Notes under the pieces: model-generated | The model's input: the letters and a program-made list of their open reading frames with translations, nothing else | Database searches by the model: none | Told to the model about the DNA's origin: nothing | Assembly: GCF_014642875.1 (NCBI RefSeq) | Contig: NZ_BMJC01000005.1 | Coordinates: 715,813-779,812 of the forward strand | Length of the DNA stretch: 64,000 nt | Source: Puia dinghuensis | Lineage (GTDB): Bacteria; Bacteroidota; Bacteroidia; Chitinophagales; Chitinophagaceae | Direction: 5' to 3' | Translations under genes and position numbers: made by a program | Part shown: in pieces, positions 25,858 to 35,202 of the stretch | Layout of the letters: every line of letters begins with the position of its first letter | How positions within the stretch are numbered: the first letter of the stretch is position 1

Positions 25858-26142
25858 ATGCAACGGGATGAGCGCTATAAAAATGTAAAAAATCTAATCG
25901 AGGCCGGGAAGATCACCGCCTTCCGGCAGATATTTACCAGCAAAGCCCTCCCAAAGACGGTCCTCGCCCAGGATTTGGGAATGCATCACCAAACCTTCAA
26001 TAAGCTGCTAAAGACTCCCCAGCGATTTACCTATGAAAATGCCTTTCACATAGCGTCCCTCCTTGAAATCGACAAAAAGGCAGTTGTCGATCTTATCTAC
26101 AATCAATGTATTGAAGACCTAAAAGGCAAGAAAAGAAAGTAA
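25858..26142 (+). CDS. Small helix-turn-helix protein
   Basis: A 94-residue protein, basic and helical. The middle part, LPKTVLAQDLGMHHQTFNKLL followed by ENAFHIASLLEIDKKAVVDLIY, has the spacing of a Cro/XRE-type helix-turn-helix. It ends in a lysine-rich tail (LKGKKRK). It is preceded by the long non-coding stretch and followed after 26 bases by a convergent gene, so it stands alone. Likely a DNA-binding regulator; its target is unknown. Confidence 0.7.
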   Translation: MQRDERYKNVKNLIEAGKITAFRQIFTSKALPKTVLAQDLGMHHQTFNKLLKTPQRFTYENAFHIASLLEIDKKAVVDLIYNQCIEDLKGKKRK

Positions 26143-26168
26143 TCCTTGTCATCCGACGCACCACCCCC

Positions 26169-26756
26169 TCACGCATACCCATACTTCCGCTTAAACTCTT
26201 CCAACGCCACGCCGCTCAAATGCTGAAACAAATACGTCTGCCGCCCGCGGTTGCGCTCGATAAAAGGCAAATGCGCCCGGTAAAACGCGTCAAACACAAG
26301 GCCCAGCTGCTGCACATGCTCCTTGCTATCCAGGTAAAACCCCACCGAGACCTTGCCACTCCCCGACTCGAAGGATAGATCATTGGTCATCCCATCCGAA
26401 TTACTGCCCGAAACCATCGCCCCATCATTCACATACAGTCCGTTATAGGCCTCCACATTAAAATTCATGTTCCGAACCATCCGCAGCGGATAATGCACCG
26501 CCCCCACCGTGATCCCCTCCGTGCTAACCACAAGATCATCGGCCGAAAACCCATAATTGCGGACATCACCTCGCGCGACCACCGCCCCAATGATCACCAC
26601 CGCAATCCCAGCCCCAAAAACATAAGGATAATATTCGTTAATTGATGAAGGAATAAAAAACACCAACAACGACGAGGCGGCAATGATCAGTCCCGCATAG
26701 GCTATATACGCCCGCTTGTTCCGTCGCCGGATAACGATTTTTGTACGAAATTCCAT
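26169..26756 (-). CDS. Two-helix membrane protein with C-terminal soluble domain
   Basis: A 195-residue protein. After a basic N-terminus (VIRRRNKRAY) come two predicted helices, residues about 17-36 and 44-62. The remaining 130 residues are soluble and beta-rich (SADDLVVSTEGITVGAVHYPLRMVRNMNF), an arrangement like bacterial PH-domain membrane proteins, though no firm family match can be claimed. Function unknown. Confidence 0.6.
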   Translation of the reverse strand: MEFRTKIVIRRRNKRAYIAYAGLIIAASSLLVFFIPSSINEYYPYVFGAGIAVVIIGAVVARGDVRNYGFSADDLVVSTEGITVGAVHYPLRMVRNMNFNVEAYNGLYVNDGAMVSGSNSDGMTNDLSFESGSGKVSVGFYLDSKEHVQQLGLVFDAFYRAHLPFIERNRGRQTYLFQHLSGVALEEFKRKYGYA

Positions 26757-26839
26757 CCCCCAATTTACAAATTTTCACCCACCCTCTTTTACCAGATAGC
26801 CGGCATTAATCCTTAAATTCGAACCCATAAACCTCTATC

Positions 26840-27199
26840 ATGCAAATTCTTTCTCTCGAACCGTTTGTACCCTCCGGCAGCGACTTCCATCGCTCCAAAC
26901 AACTCTTCCAGGATCTGGGCTTTCATATCAATTGGGAAGTGGATGGCTATGCCGGCCTTCAATGTGACGGCTGCCGGTTCATCCTTCAGCACTTCGATAA
27001 AGTAGAATTCGCCCACAATTTTATGCTTAGCGTTAAGGTCAGTGATGTCGGCGAATTCAGAAAGATGGTCCTGGATAAGCAATTGCCCGAAAAGTATGCT
27101 ATCCGCATCGGGGAGATCCGGCAGCAACCCTATGGCCGGGAGTTCAACCTCATTGATATTGCCGGGGTGTGCTGGCATTTTGTCCAGCAAACGAGGTAG
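26840..27199 (+). CDS. VOC/glyoxalase-fold protein
   Basis: A 119-residue protein of the vicinal oxygen chelate fold. It opens with LEPFVPSGSDFHRSKQLFQDLGF, the usual first strand and helix, and ends REFNLIDIAGVCWHFVQQ, the last strand with a metal-ligand-like position. Only one such module is present, so it would act as a dimer. Members include lyases, dioxygenases and drug-binding proteins; which applies here is not visible. Confidence 0.75.
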   Translation: MQILSLEPFVPSGSDFHRSKQLFQDLGFHINWEVDGYAGLQCDGCRFILQHFDKVEFAHNFMLSVKVSDVGEFRKMVLDKQLPEKYAIRIGEIRQQPYGREFNLIDIAGVCWHFVQQTR

Positions 27200-27322
27200 T
27201 AGCGTTGCACCGGCATGTCGCCCCATCCCATCTCCCCGCATCCCCTACACCCGTCACCCCACCATCTCCCCGCGCTTCCGCCTCCCGCCGGCCTAATCTC
27301 CCGACACCCCGCCCCGCATCCT

Positions 27323-28522
27323 CTACACCCGCTCGTAGACCATCGCCGCCCCTTGCCCCACGCCCACACACATCGTCGCCAACCCATACCGCACCTCCGG
27401 CCGCCGCCCCATCTCATGAACGAGCGTCGTCGAGATCCGCACCCCGCTACACCCCAGCGGATGCCCTATCGCTATAGACCCGCCATTGACATTCACGACG
27501 GAAGCATCGAGGCCAAGCTCCTGCATACAGACCAGCGCCTGCACCGCAAACGCCTCATTCAACTCGACCAGCCCCAGGTCGCCAACCGAAAGCCCCGCCC
27601 GCGAAAGCGCCTTCTGCGCCGCCGGGATCGGTCCAACTCCCATTATTGCCGGGTCCACCCCCGCCACCGCCATACTCACCACCCGCGCCCGCGGCTTCAA
27701 TCCAAACCGGCTCACCGCCGCCTCACTCGCCAGTAGCATCGCCGCCGCTCCATCATTTATGCCCGAAGAATTCCCCGCCGTCACCGACCCATCTTTTGCA
27801 AAGGCCGGCCGCAGCGCCGCCAGTTTCTCCAGCGAAGTCTGCCGCGGCGGTTCATCCACCGAAAAATAGATCATCTCCTGCTTGCCCCCCAATACGGGAA
27901 CAGGCGCGATCTCGTCGTTCCACTTCCCCGCCTCCAACGCCGCAAAATATTTCTGCTGCGAGGCCAGTCCAAACACGTCCTGCGCCTCCCGCGATACCTT
28001 CCACTGCCGGGCCACATTTTCCGCCGTCTCCCCCATGGAATAGGGATGATGCATCTCCGCCATTCGCTTATTGACAAACCGCCACCCGATGGTCGAATCG
28101 AATACCTCCGACTGCCGGCTATAAGCAGAAGAACTCTTGCCCATCACAAACGGCGCCCGCGTCATGCTTTCCACACCACCCGCGATAAGCAGGTCGCCAT
28201 CTCCACACGCGATAGCCCGCGCAGCGTCCATAATGGCTTGCAGACCCGACGCACAGAGCCGGTTCACCGTCGTCCCCGGAACCGTCACGGGCAACCCCGC
28301 CAGCAACGCCGCCATCCGCGCAACATTCCGGTTGTCTTCTCCCGCCTGGTTCGCATCCCCCGCGATGACATCTTCTATCGCCGCTTTGTCGACGCCCGGG
28401 TTACGCTCCATCAAGGACACTATTACATGGGTAAGCAGGTCATCCGGCCGGATGGAGCTAAGCGCCCCGCCATACTTCCCGATCGGCGTCCGCACACTAT
28501 CGATTACATAAACAGTATTCAT
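27323..28522 (-). CDS. Acetyl-CoA acyltransferase (thiolase), 3-oxoadipyl-CoA type
   Basis: A 399-residue thiolase from the ATG at 28522; an upstream TTG three codons earlier is less likely. The nucleophile is Cys90 in TVNRLCASGLQAI; the second catalytic His is in GHPLGCSG and the proton-handling Cys in ATMCVGVGQGAAM. The N-terminus (VIDSVRTPIGKYGGALSSIRPDD) is closest to 3-oxoadipyl-CoA thiolases of the beta-ketoadipate and phenylacetate routes, but no other gene of those routes adjoins it. A PaaE-like reductase lies 16 kb away. Confidence 0.88.
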   Translation of the reverse strand: MNTVYVIDSVRTPIGKYGGALSSIRPDDLLTHVIVSLMERNPGVDKAAIEDVIAGDANQAGEDNRNVARMAALLAGLPVTVPGTTVNRLCASGLQAIMDAARAIACGDGDLLIAGGVESMTRAPFVMGKSSSAYSRQSEVFDSTIGWRFVNKRMAEMHHPYSMGETAENVARQWKVSREAQDVFGLASQQKYFAALEAGKWNDEIAPVPVLGGKQEMIYFSVDEPPRQTSLEKLAALRPAFAKDGSVTAGNSSGINDGAAAMLLASEAAVSRFGLKPRARVVSMAVAGVDPAIMGVGPIPAAQKALSRAGLSVGDLGLVELNEAFAVQALVCMQELGLDASVVNVNGGSIAIGHPLGCSGVRISTTLVHEMGRRPEVRYGLATMCVGVGQGAAMVYERV

Positions 28523-28924
28523 AGGCGGCAATTTACGGAATTACCACATTTCGGGTATTGTCACGCAGGACAATCCGTCTTATCTTGCACTCGAATCCAG
28601 CCCCAACCTTCTCCGCCTCCCTCAAACCACTACCTCCGCCTGCCACACCTCATCCGCAACAACCCGAGAGTCGAACGGTCCATATAGAACGTCCCTTTAA
28701 ACACCCCCAAGCCCTACACCCTTGTCGAATACCCCTAGCCCGACACCGTAGCCCATTAATCCCTTGTTGAACGTCCCTAGCCCAAACCGCGACTATTGAT
28801 CTCTGTGAGACTCTTCCACGCCCGGAAGGGTCTCCAGGATCATTCCGTTATAGTAATTATGGCACCAGCATCACCGCCCGATGAAGCCCCGGTTGCGACG
28901 CTCCGTTCGTCGGCATCAACAACC
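28523..28924. other. Non-coding stretch with imperfect direct repeats and a hairpin
   Basis: About 400 bases without a convincing gene. It holds an imperfect 23-base direct repeat (28719-28741 and 28761-28783, 19 matches, both ending CCCTAGCCC) and an 11-base stem with one wobble pair at 28807-28834 (GAGACTCTTCC/GGAAGGGTCTC). The hairpin lies downstream of the histidine kinase gene on the minus strand but has no T-run. Confidence 0.5.
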
Positions 28925-30229
28925 TCATCCCGTCTGAAACACCGGCATCCGCACCACGAACACATTCTCCCCCTCCTTCACTTCAACATGGAAGGCAAAC
29001 CCATGCAACAATAATATCTTCCGGACAATAGCCAGTCCAATCGCACTTCGCCCGGGACGCACCGCATCCGTAGTATTGATCCACTTCACCAGATCGGCCG
29101 GCAACGGCGCCCCCGCATTCGAAATTCGAAAGACCAGCACCTCACCCAAACGCTCCAGGACTATTTCAATCCGTCCGCCAGACGGTGTATAGGCCAGCGC
29201 GTTGACAACAAGGTTCTGCACCACCCGCTCCATCATCGACACATCCGCCTCGATCCAGCTGCCATCGGTGCCATTCAACAGCTCAACGCGTCCCCCGGTC
29301 CCCAACGCATGCAACACCTCCTGCATCATCTCCGAGAATACAAAGGGCTCGCGATGCGCCTCGAAACTCGCCGACTCCATCTTGGATAGCTCGAACAGTT
29401 GGTTCACCATTTTGTCCATCTGCCGCAGCTTCGCCACCACCAGGTCGCCATAAGCCTGCTCCTCGTCAACCCTCAACTCCGACTTTCTCAGCGCCAGCGT
29501 CTCCGCATAGCCCAGGGCGATAGCCATCGGCGTCCGCAGATCGTGCGAAATATTCACCATGAAGTCGCGCCGCTCTTTCTCTGACGCCTTCACCCGCCGG
29601 ATATTATCCTGCTCCCGCAGGCGTTGAATATACAGTATCGTGATCAGCAGCGACACCGCCAACAGCAACATCACCGACCCTGTTACCATCGGCATGATCC
29701 GGCTGTTAAAAAGCATCTGGGTTACGCTGCGGTATTGTTGGCTCCCCAGTATCACATAAATATACCCTAGCCTTCCCGTCGCGCCGGCTACTTCCGACAC
29801 GGAAAAGATCTTCGGTCTGTCCCGATCACGTGGATCCACCCCCAACACATGCATATTCCCCCCCGACGCCAGGTATCGCTCGATCGGCCCCAGCGACACC
29901 TGGTATTCTTTTATCTCCTCCGGCTGCCCATGGTAATAGATCACCCGGCCTGTCGTATCGAGGAAGTACACTTCCGCGCTCGGGCTGATGACCATCGCGT
30001 CATAAAAAACGGAATCCGCCTTGTGCCGGTCGAAACCCTCCCGGCCATAGGGACTCGTGAACTCCGCAATATGCCCCGCCACATCCTTATTGAGCAATTG
30101 CGTGCTCGCCTCGTAGAAATTGGTGATGGCAAGATAGGTGATGCCGGTAAACAGCAGACCCATCACGAGGATAAGCAAAAAGACAACGAGATAGACCCGC
30201 CTGAACAGGACGATACGTAGGGTTTTCAT
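28925..30229 (-). CDS. Sensor histidine kinase
   Basis: A 434-residue membrane kinase. Helix 1 spans about residues 12-34 and helix 2 about 178-200, enclosing an extracytoplasmic sensor region of about 140 residues. The H-box FMVNISHDLRTPMAIALGYAE has the phosphoacceptor His229; the N-box is VVQNLVVNALAYTPSGG and the last ATP-lid part is GRSAIGLAIVRKILLLHG. It overlaps the response regulator by 4 bases (ATGA) and is translated second. The signal sensed is not known. Confidence 0.93.
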   Translation of the reverse strand: MKTLRIVLFRRVYLVVFLLILVMGLLFTGITYLAITNFYEASTQLLNKDVAGHIAEFTSPYGREGFDRHKADSVFYDAMVISPSAEVYFLDTTGRVIYYHGQPEEIKEYQVSLGPIERYLASGGNMHVLGVDPRDRDRPKIFSVSEVAGATGRLGYIYVILGSQQYRSVTQMLFNSRIMPMVTGSVMLLLAVSLLITILYIQRLREQDNIRRVKASEKERRDFMVNISHDLRTPMAIALGYAETLALRKSELRVDEEQAYGDLVVAKLRQMDKMVNQLFELSKMESASFEAHREPFVFSEMMQEVLHALGTGGRVELLNGTDGSWIEADVSMMERVVQNLVVNALAYTPSGGRIEIVLERLGEVLVFRISNAGAPLPADLVKWINTTDAVRPGRSAIGLAIVRKILLLHGFAFHVEVKEGENVFVVRMPVFQTG

Positions 30230-30999
30230 TCTGCAAACCGGTAGCCGGCCCCCCAGGTAGTGAGTATGTATTCGGGTTTATTCAGGTTGGGCTCGATCTT
30301 TATCCGCAGGCGGTTGATATGGGAGGTCACCGTATGCTCATATTCCTGGAAGGCGAAGCCCCAGATGATCTCAAGCAACTCGTGCCGCGAGAACGTCTTG
30401 CCAGGGTGTTCGGCCAGCAAACATAACAGATCGAATTCCTTTGGCGTCAGTTCGAGGCGCTGTCCCCGCATGGTCACCTTGCGTTTGGGCCGATCGATCA
30501 TCAGATCGCGATATTCAATGATCCCCGGGCCCTGCCCCGCCTCAGTCGCCGGACCACTCGCCGATCCCCCCTCCGTGCCCGCCTGCACCCCCATCGCCCC
30601 ACCTTCACCCAACCCCTGGCCCTGCCCCTCTACTACAGGCCGCCGCCGCAACAAGGCGCGCACCCGCGCCATCAGTTCACCCACCCCAAACGGCTTCGTC
30701 AGATAATCATCCGCCCCGATTTCCAGCGCCAGCACCTTGTCCGATTCATCCGACAACGCACTGAGCATCAGCACCGGCGTCCAGTTCTTTTCCGCGCGGA
30801 TGCGGCGGCAGATCTCGATCCCATTGCCATCCGGCAGCAGGATATCGAGGATGATGAGGTCAAAAACCATCGACCGCAGCCGCTCCGGGGCCTTCGCCGC
30901 CTCTTCGCACACCGTCACTCGAAAATCCGGTGCCCGCAGGTGCAGATTGAGCAAATTGGCAATGGAAGGATCATCCTCCACCAGCAAGATTTCATACAT
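30226..30999 (-). CDS. OmpR-family response regulator
   Basis: A 257-residue DNA-binding response regulator partner of the kinase that overlaps it. The receiver domain has Asp9-Asp10, the phosphoacceptor Asp52 in LIILDILLPDGNG, and Lys in YLTKPFG. The C-terminal winged helix (about 160-257) contains LELTPKEFDLLCLLAEHPGKTFSRHELLEIIWG. Between the domains lies an unusually long Gly/Ala-rich linker of about 40 residues. A -7 box (31020-31027) lies 20 bases upstream. Confidence 0.94.
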   Translation of the reverse strand: MYEILLVEDDPSIANLLNLHLRAPDFRVTVCEEAAKAPERLRSMVFDLIILDILLPDGNGIEICRRIRAEKNWTPVLMLSALSDESDKVLALEIGADDYLTKPFGVGELMARVRALLRRRPVVEGQGQGLGEGGAMGVQAGTEGGSASGPATEAGQGPGIIEYRDLMIDRPKRKVTMRGQRLELTPKEFDLLCLLAEHPGKTFSRHELLEIIWGFAFQEYEHTVTSHINRLRIKIEPNLNKPEYILTTWGAGYRFAE

Positions 31000-31019
31000 A
31001 ACAGGAGCAATTTACGGCT

Positions 31020-31027
31020 CAAATGTA
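31020..31027 (-). promoter_or_regulatory. -7 promoter box of the two-component operon
   Basis: TACATTTG on the minus strand, a full TAnnTTTG match 20 bases before the response regulator ATG. No TTG lies at the expected upstream distance. Confidence 0.5.
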
Positions 31028-31216
31028 ACGCGCTCCGCCGAGACATATCTCACGGATATATAACGATTACTCCCCATCCTTCGGGCACTCCGATCCGCAC
31101 GCAAACGAAAAGGCCCCCCGTCTAACCCCTCCGCCGCCAAAAAAAGTTGTCGAATTCGACTGCACTATCTTTTCCGTGGGCGATACTTTCTTTGCTGCGG
31201 TCATTCTTAACCACCT

Positions 31217-31705
31217 ATGCCCGGTTTCAAAAAGCACCGCATCTACTTTCGTCCACTGCAACTCTCCGATGCTATCTACATCAGCCAATGGCTGGCTGAT
31301 GCCTTAAGGCAGCCCCCGGGTTGGGAGCGGCGACTCCGCCGGTTGTTGAAGGAAGAATGGCAAAAGACGGACAAGCTGTCCCGGCAGATGAGCTGGATGT
31401 GTATGTCCGGCAACGATCCTCTCTTCTTCCTCGAGATCGCCGGCGCAGACGAGGTCTTCCTCACCGCCCCGCGGGGCGTCCTCAACAACCGCCCTGCCGC
31501 GCTCGCCGCCTGGCGGCGCGTTATCGTCCACCTCCGCAGCCTCCGTGTTAACGGCCGCCGCACCCTCTCCGGCATCCACGTCAAACTCGAAAATTCCCGC
31601 CACATCGAGTGCGAATGCCTGCTGCAGCTGGGATTTACGGAAATCCCCCACTCCGAAGCGCCCAACGGCACCCTGAACCACCGCAGCTTCCAACTTACGT
31701 GGTAA
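31217..31705 (+). CDS. Hypothetical protein with a GNAT-like start
   Basis: A 162-residue, arginine-rich protein. The opening RIYFRPLQLSDAIYISQWLAD resembles the first strand and helix of GNAT acetyltransferases, and the C-terminal part (ECLLQLGFTEI) is like their last helix and strand, but the acetyl-CoA loop is not recognisable. Either a degenerate GNAT protein or an unrelated small protein. It lies alone, 42 bases before rlmN. Confidence 0.6.
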   Translation: MPGFKKHRIYFRPLQLSDAIYISQWLADALRQPPGWERRLRRLLKEEWQKTDKLSRQMSWMCMSGNDPLFFLEIAGADEVFLTAPRGVLNNRPAALAAWRRVIVHLRSLRVNGRRTLSGIHVKLENSRHIECECLLQLGFTEIPHSEAPNGTLNHRSFQLTW

Positions 31706-31731
31706 CCGCCACCCCCCACCCAAAAAAATTG

Positions 31732-31739
31732 TACCTTTG
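31732..31739 (+). promoter_or_regulatory. -7 promoter box of rlmN
   Basis: TACCTTTG ends 7 bases before the rlmN ATG, so the transcript would be nearly leaderless. This also decides the start: the frame is open upstream, but those codons precede the promoter. Confidence 0.5.
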
Positions 31740-31746
31740 CCGCCTA

Positions 31747-32796
31747 ATGGCAACGATAAAGGAGAAAAAGAATATCAGGCACCTGAGCCTGAGTGAGTTG
31801 GAACAATACTTCGAAACCCTGGGCGAAAAGAAGTTCCGGGTAAAGCAGGTATGGGAATGGCTGTGGCAAAAGCATGCCCATAGCTTTGACGAGATGACCA
31901 ATCTCAGCAAAGACCTCCGTCATATGCTGGCCGACAACTTCTCCTTCCCGGCCATCAGCGTCGACGCCACCCAATACTCCGCGGACGGAACCATCAAGAG
32001 CCGCTTCCGCACCGCCGACCACCACCTCGTCGAAGGCGTCCTCATCCCCACCGACGAACGTAAGACGGCCTGCGTCTCCTCGCAGATCGGCTGTAGCCTC
32101 AGCTGTAAATTCTGCGCGACGGGGTATATGGATCGCAAGCGCAATCTCGACTACGACGAAATTTATGACGAAGTCGTGCTCATCAACCAGCAGTCGGAGC
32201 GCGTCTTCAACAAGAAACTCACGAACATCGTTTTTATGGGTATGGGTGAACCCCTGCTCAATTATAAGAACGTCCTCAAGGCCATCGAGAAGATCACGTC
32301 CCCCGACGGGCTCGCCATGAGCCCCCGCCGTATCACCGTCTCCACCGCCGGCGTCGCCAAAATGATCCGCCAACTGGGCGACGATAAGGTAAAGTTCAAA
32401 CTGGCCCTCTCGCTCCACGCCGCCAACGACCGCAAACGCAACGAGATCATGCCCATCAACGAGACTAATAATATAAAGGCCCTCGTCGATGCGCTGAACT
32501 ATTTCTATCAACAAACCGGCAACGAGATCACGTTTGAATATATCCTGTTCAAAGACTTCAACGACAGCCATCAGGATGCCGACGAACTGATAAAGATCTA
32601 CCGCCAGGTCCCCGCCGATCTCATCAACATCATCGAGTACAACCCCATCGATCAAGCCCTCTTCTCCAAACCCGACGAAAACGCCATCCAGCAATTCATG
32701 CAACACCTGGAGCGCAATCGCGTCAACGTCCGCCTTCGCCACAGCCGCGGAAAAGACATCGATGCCGCCTGCGGTCAACTGGCAAACAAAGAATAA
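31747..32796 (+). CDS. rlmN: Dual-specificity RNA methyltransferase RlmN
   Basis: Radical-SAM enzyme that methylates C2 of adenosine in 23S rRNA (A2503) and in some tRNAs, 349 residues. The radical-SAM cluster is Cys116-x3-Cys120-x2-Cys123 (CSLSCKFC). The N-terminal helical domain (RHLSLSELEQYFETLGEKKFRVKQVWEWLW) and GMGEPLLNYKNV are family hallmarks. The C-terminal methyl-carrying region with RLRHSRGKDIDAACGQL has the second conserved Cys. Its TAA shares a base with the ATG of the next gene (TAATG). Confidence 0.96.
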   Translation: MATIKEKKNIRHLSLSELEQYFETLGEKKFRVKQVWEWLWQKHAHSFDEMTNLSKDLRHMLADNFSFPAISVDATQYSADGTIKSRFRTADHHLVEGVLIPTDERKTACVSSQIGCSLSCKFCATGYMDRKRNLDYDEIYDEVVLINQQSERVFNKKLTNIVFMGMGEPLLNYKNVLKAIEKITSPDGLAMSPRRITVSTAGVAKMIRQLGDDKVKFKLALSLHAANDRKRNEIMPINETNNIKALVDALNYFYQQTGNEITFEYILFKDFNDSHQDADELIKIYRQVPADLINIIEYNPIDQALFSKPDENAIQQFMQHLERNRVNVRLRHSRGKDIDAACGQLANKE

Positions 32797-33377
32797 TGCT
32801 TATGGACGCCACCTTGCTCCTCCAAAGTATCGCCCGCCATATCACCCTTACTGAGGAAGAGCAGGCCCGGTTTGTTTCCGTTCTCCAACACCGCACCATC
32901 AAAAAAAAGCAATTCTTTTCCCGGGAAGGCGAGATATCCAAGGGACCCGCCTTCGTCACCGCCGGGCTGCTCCGCAGCTACTCCATCGATCACAACGGCT
33001 TCGAACACGTCATCCAGTTCGCACCGCCCGGCTGGTGGGCCGCCGACATCGGCAGCTCGATCCGTCAAACGCCTGGCATCCTCAATGTCGATGCCCTCGA
33101 AGACAGCGAAATATTCTGGCTGCGCCAATCCGATCTCGAAGGGCTCTTTATCAAAATACCGAAGTTCGAACGCTTCTTCCGCATCATCTCCCAGAATGCC
33201 CTCGCCGCGCACCAGGCCCGCCTGGTCAGCATCCTCAGCCTGCCCGCCAAAGAACGGTACGCCCAGTTCTGCCAGCTCTACCCATCCCTCATCGGCTGCC
33301 TGCCCCAAAAACAGGTGGCTTCCTACATCGGCGTCACCCCCGAATTCCTGAGCAAAATGCTTAACACCCGCGCTTAA
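32796..33377 (+). CDS. Crp/Fnr family transcriptional regulator
   Basis: A 193-residue regulator similar in layout to the one at 19304-19897: effector domain with KKQFFSREGEISKGPAFVTAGLLRSY, a WWAAD motif after HVIQFAPPG, and a C-terminal helix-turn-helix QKQVASYIGVTPEFLSKML. cAMP-binding residues and Fnr cysteines are absent. It starts on the last base of rlmN, so translation is probably coupled, and precedes two pirin genes by 44 bases, which it might regulate (inference). Confidence 0.9.
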   Translation: MLMDATLLLQSIARHITLTEEEQARFVSVLQHRTIKKKQFFSREGEISKGPAFVTAGLLRSYSIDHNGFEHVIQFAPPGWWAADIGSSIRQTPGILNVDALEDSEIFWLRQSDLEGLFIKIPKFERFFRIISQNALAAHQARLVSILSLPAKERYAQFCQLYPSLIGCLPQKQVASYIGVTPEFLSKMLNTRA

Positions 33378-33421
33378 TCTAGGTTATTCGTACCCCACCT
33401 CCCATGCCCTAACTTCGCATT

Positions 33422-34321
33422 ATGAAAAAAAATATCGAACGCATCATAGCCCAACCCGCTGCCCCCGGCATGGTAGGCGACGGTTTCCGGGTATATAATT
33501 ACATTCCCGGCGACACCATCCCGCAACAACGGATCAGCCCCTTCCTGTTGCTCGACTTCAACGCCGAGATAGACTTCGCGCCATCCAATCGGGTTCGCGG
33601 CGTCGGCGTCCATCCGCACAAAGGGTTTGAAACGGTGACCATCGCCTACAAAGGCAGCGTCGCGCATCATGACAGCGCGGGCAACAGCGGCGTCGTGAAT
33701 CCAGGCGACGTCCAGTGGATGACGGCAGGCGCGGGCATCTTACACAAAGAATATCACGAACAGGAATACTCCAGGTGCGGCGGCCCCTTCGAAATGGTGC
33801 AGTTGTGGGTCAACCTTCCTAAGAAACACAAGCTTACCCCGCCTCACTATCAGGCCATCACCGCCGGTCAGATGAATAAATATTTCCTGCCGGAAGACAA
33901 GGGTCATGTCAACATCATTGCAGGCACCCTCAATGGCATCACCGGACCCGCACAGACGTACAGCCCCGTCGTCGTTGCCGACCTTCGGCTGCACAAAGAC
34001 GCCACATTCACCACTTCCCTGCCCGCCGGCTATAACACCGCCCTCCTGGTCGTCGACGGCAGCGCAGAAGTCAACGGTCAATCCGCGCCCAAACACAGCT
34101 TCGTTTTATTCGCAACGGACGCGCCCAACTCCGCCTCCCCCACTGCCGGCGAAGAGATCACCATCACGGCCACCGAAGAAGCCGTCATCCTGTTGATCAG
34201 CGGCGAACCACTCAACGAACCCATCGCCAGCTACGGTCCCTTCGTCATGAACACACAGGAAGAGATTATCCAATCCATCCGCGAAGCACAAACCGGAAAG
34301 TTCGGCGTCCTCGAAGACTAA
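33422..34321 (+). CDS. Pirin family protein
   Basis: A 299-residue bicupin. The metal-site residues are in the N-terminal cupin: HPHKGFETVTIAYKGSVAHHD and GAGILHKEYHE. The C-terminal cupin has lost most metal ligands, as usual. Some bacterial pirins oxidise quercetin, others modulate enzymes; neither can be assigned here. A near-consensus -7 box (TAACTTCG, 33410-33417) precedes it. The next gene is a second pirin 16 bases downstream. Confidence 0.93.
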   Translation: MKKNIERIIAQPAAPGMVGDGFRVYNYIPGDTIPQQRISPFLLLDFNAEIDFAPSNRVRGVGVHPHKGFETVTIAYKGSVAHHDSAGNSGVVNPGDVQWMTAGAGILHKEYHEQEYSRCGGPFEMVQLWVNLPKKHKLTPPHYQAITAGQMNKYFLPEDKGHVNIIAGTLNGITGPAQTYSPVVVADLRLHKDATFTTSLPAGYNTALLVVDGSAEVNGQSAPKHSFVLFATDAPNSASPTAGEEITITATEEAVILLISGEPLNEPIASYGPFVMNTQEEIIQSIREAQTGKFGVLED

Positions 34322-34337
34322 CCTCAAACATCCACTC

Positions 34338-35183
34338 ATGCAAAAGAAGATCACCCATATCCTCAAGGCGCGCGAAAAAGAGATCGCCCCCGGCGAAAAA
34401 GTCCTCCAACCGCTTCCTCATGCTGAGTTCCGCTTCGCCAACCCCTTCATCGTCCTCCACCACATGCCTCCGCGCACCATCGAGCCCGGATCGCAAATTC
34501 GCCTGCCTATGCACCCGCACCGCGGCTTCTCCCCCGTCACCTTCCAGTTGCAGGGCGAAGGCTATCACCTCGACAACGCCGGCAACGAAGGGTACACCGG
34601 CGCCGGAGACGTCCAGTGGATGTTTGCCGGGAGGGGCATCATTCATAGTGAAGGGCCGACACCCGGTATGCTCGAGCAAGGCGGCGTGCAAGAGCTGATC
34701 CAACTATGGATCAACGTCCCCGCGGCGCACAAATTCGACGAACCCTTTTACCAGTTTGCACCCCGGGAGCTGCAACCTTCCGTTCTTGAACAGGAGGGCG
34801 TGCACCTGCGGCTTGCCAGCGGATTGTTTGAAGGCCATACCGGACCGCTAAAAAGTTTCACTCCCGTCATCACCATCTCCGGCGACATCGAAAAAGGCCG
34901 CCGCGTGCAGCTGAGCGCCACGGCTGGCTACTGGACACTTTTATACATCGCAAAGGGTACGGTCTGCGTCAACAGCGAAAGCATCGCCGAACACCACCTC
35001 ATCGTCTTCGAGCAGGAAAATGAAGAGCTCATCATCACCGCCGAAACCGACACCCGGCTGCTCTTCCTCTCCGCCCTGCCCATCGACGAGCCCATCGCCG
35101 CCCGCGACAACTTCGTCATGAACACCCCCCAACAGATCGACGAAGCCATCGCCGACTTCTACGCCCACCGCAACGGCCTCTGA
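34338..35183 (+). CDS. Pirin family protein (second of a tandem pair)
   Basis: A 281-residue bicupin, related to the preceding protein but clearly diverged. Metal-site residues are in MHPHRGFSPVTFQLQGEGYH and GRGIIHSEGPTPGM. The C-terminal part ends with PIAARDNFVMNTPQQIDEAI, matching the same segment of the first pirin. It is probably co-transcribed with it. The sequence after its stop codon is the broken glycosidase remnant, so a deletion has probably brought the two together. Confidence 0.93.
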   Translation: MQKKITHILKAREKEIAPGEKVLQPLPHAEFRFANPFIVLHHMPPRTIEPGSQIRLPMHPHRGFSPVTFQLQGEGYHLDNAGNEGYTGAGDVQWMFAGRGIIHSEGPTPGMLEQGGVQELIQLWINVPAAHKFDEPFYQFAPRELQPSVLEQEGVHLRLASGLFEGHTGPLKSFTPVITISGDIEKGRRVQLSATAGYWTLLYIAKGTVCVNSESIAEHHLIVFEQENEELIITAETDTRLLFLSALPIDEPIAARDNFVMNTPQQIDEAIADFYAHRNGL

Positions 35184-35202
35184 TCCGCCCCCGCCCAGCA
35201 CC

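Noticed and set aside
24269..26142. RhuM-family gene plus small HTH protein as a toxin-antitoxin pair
   Set aside because: They are 578 bases apart with a terminator-like hairpin between them, and neither resembles a known toxin.
31744..32778. A 344-codon open frame on the minus strand
   Set aside because: It is the exact complement of rlmN, whose identity is certain.
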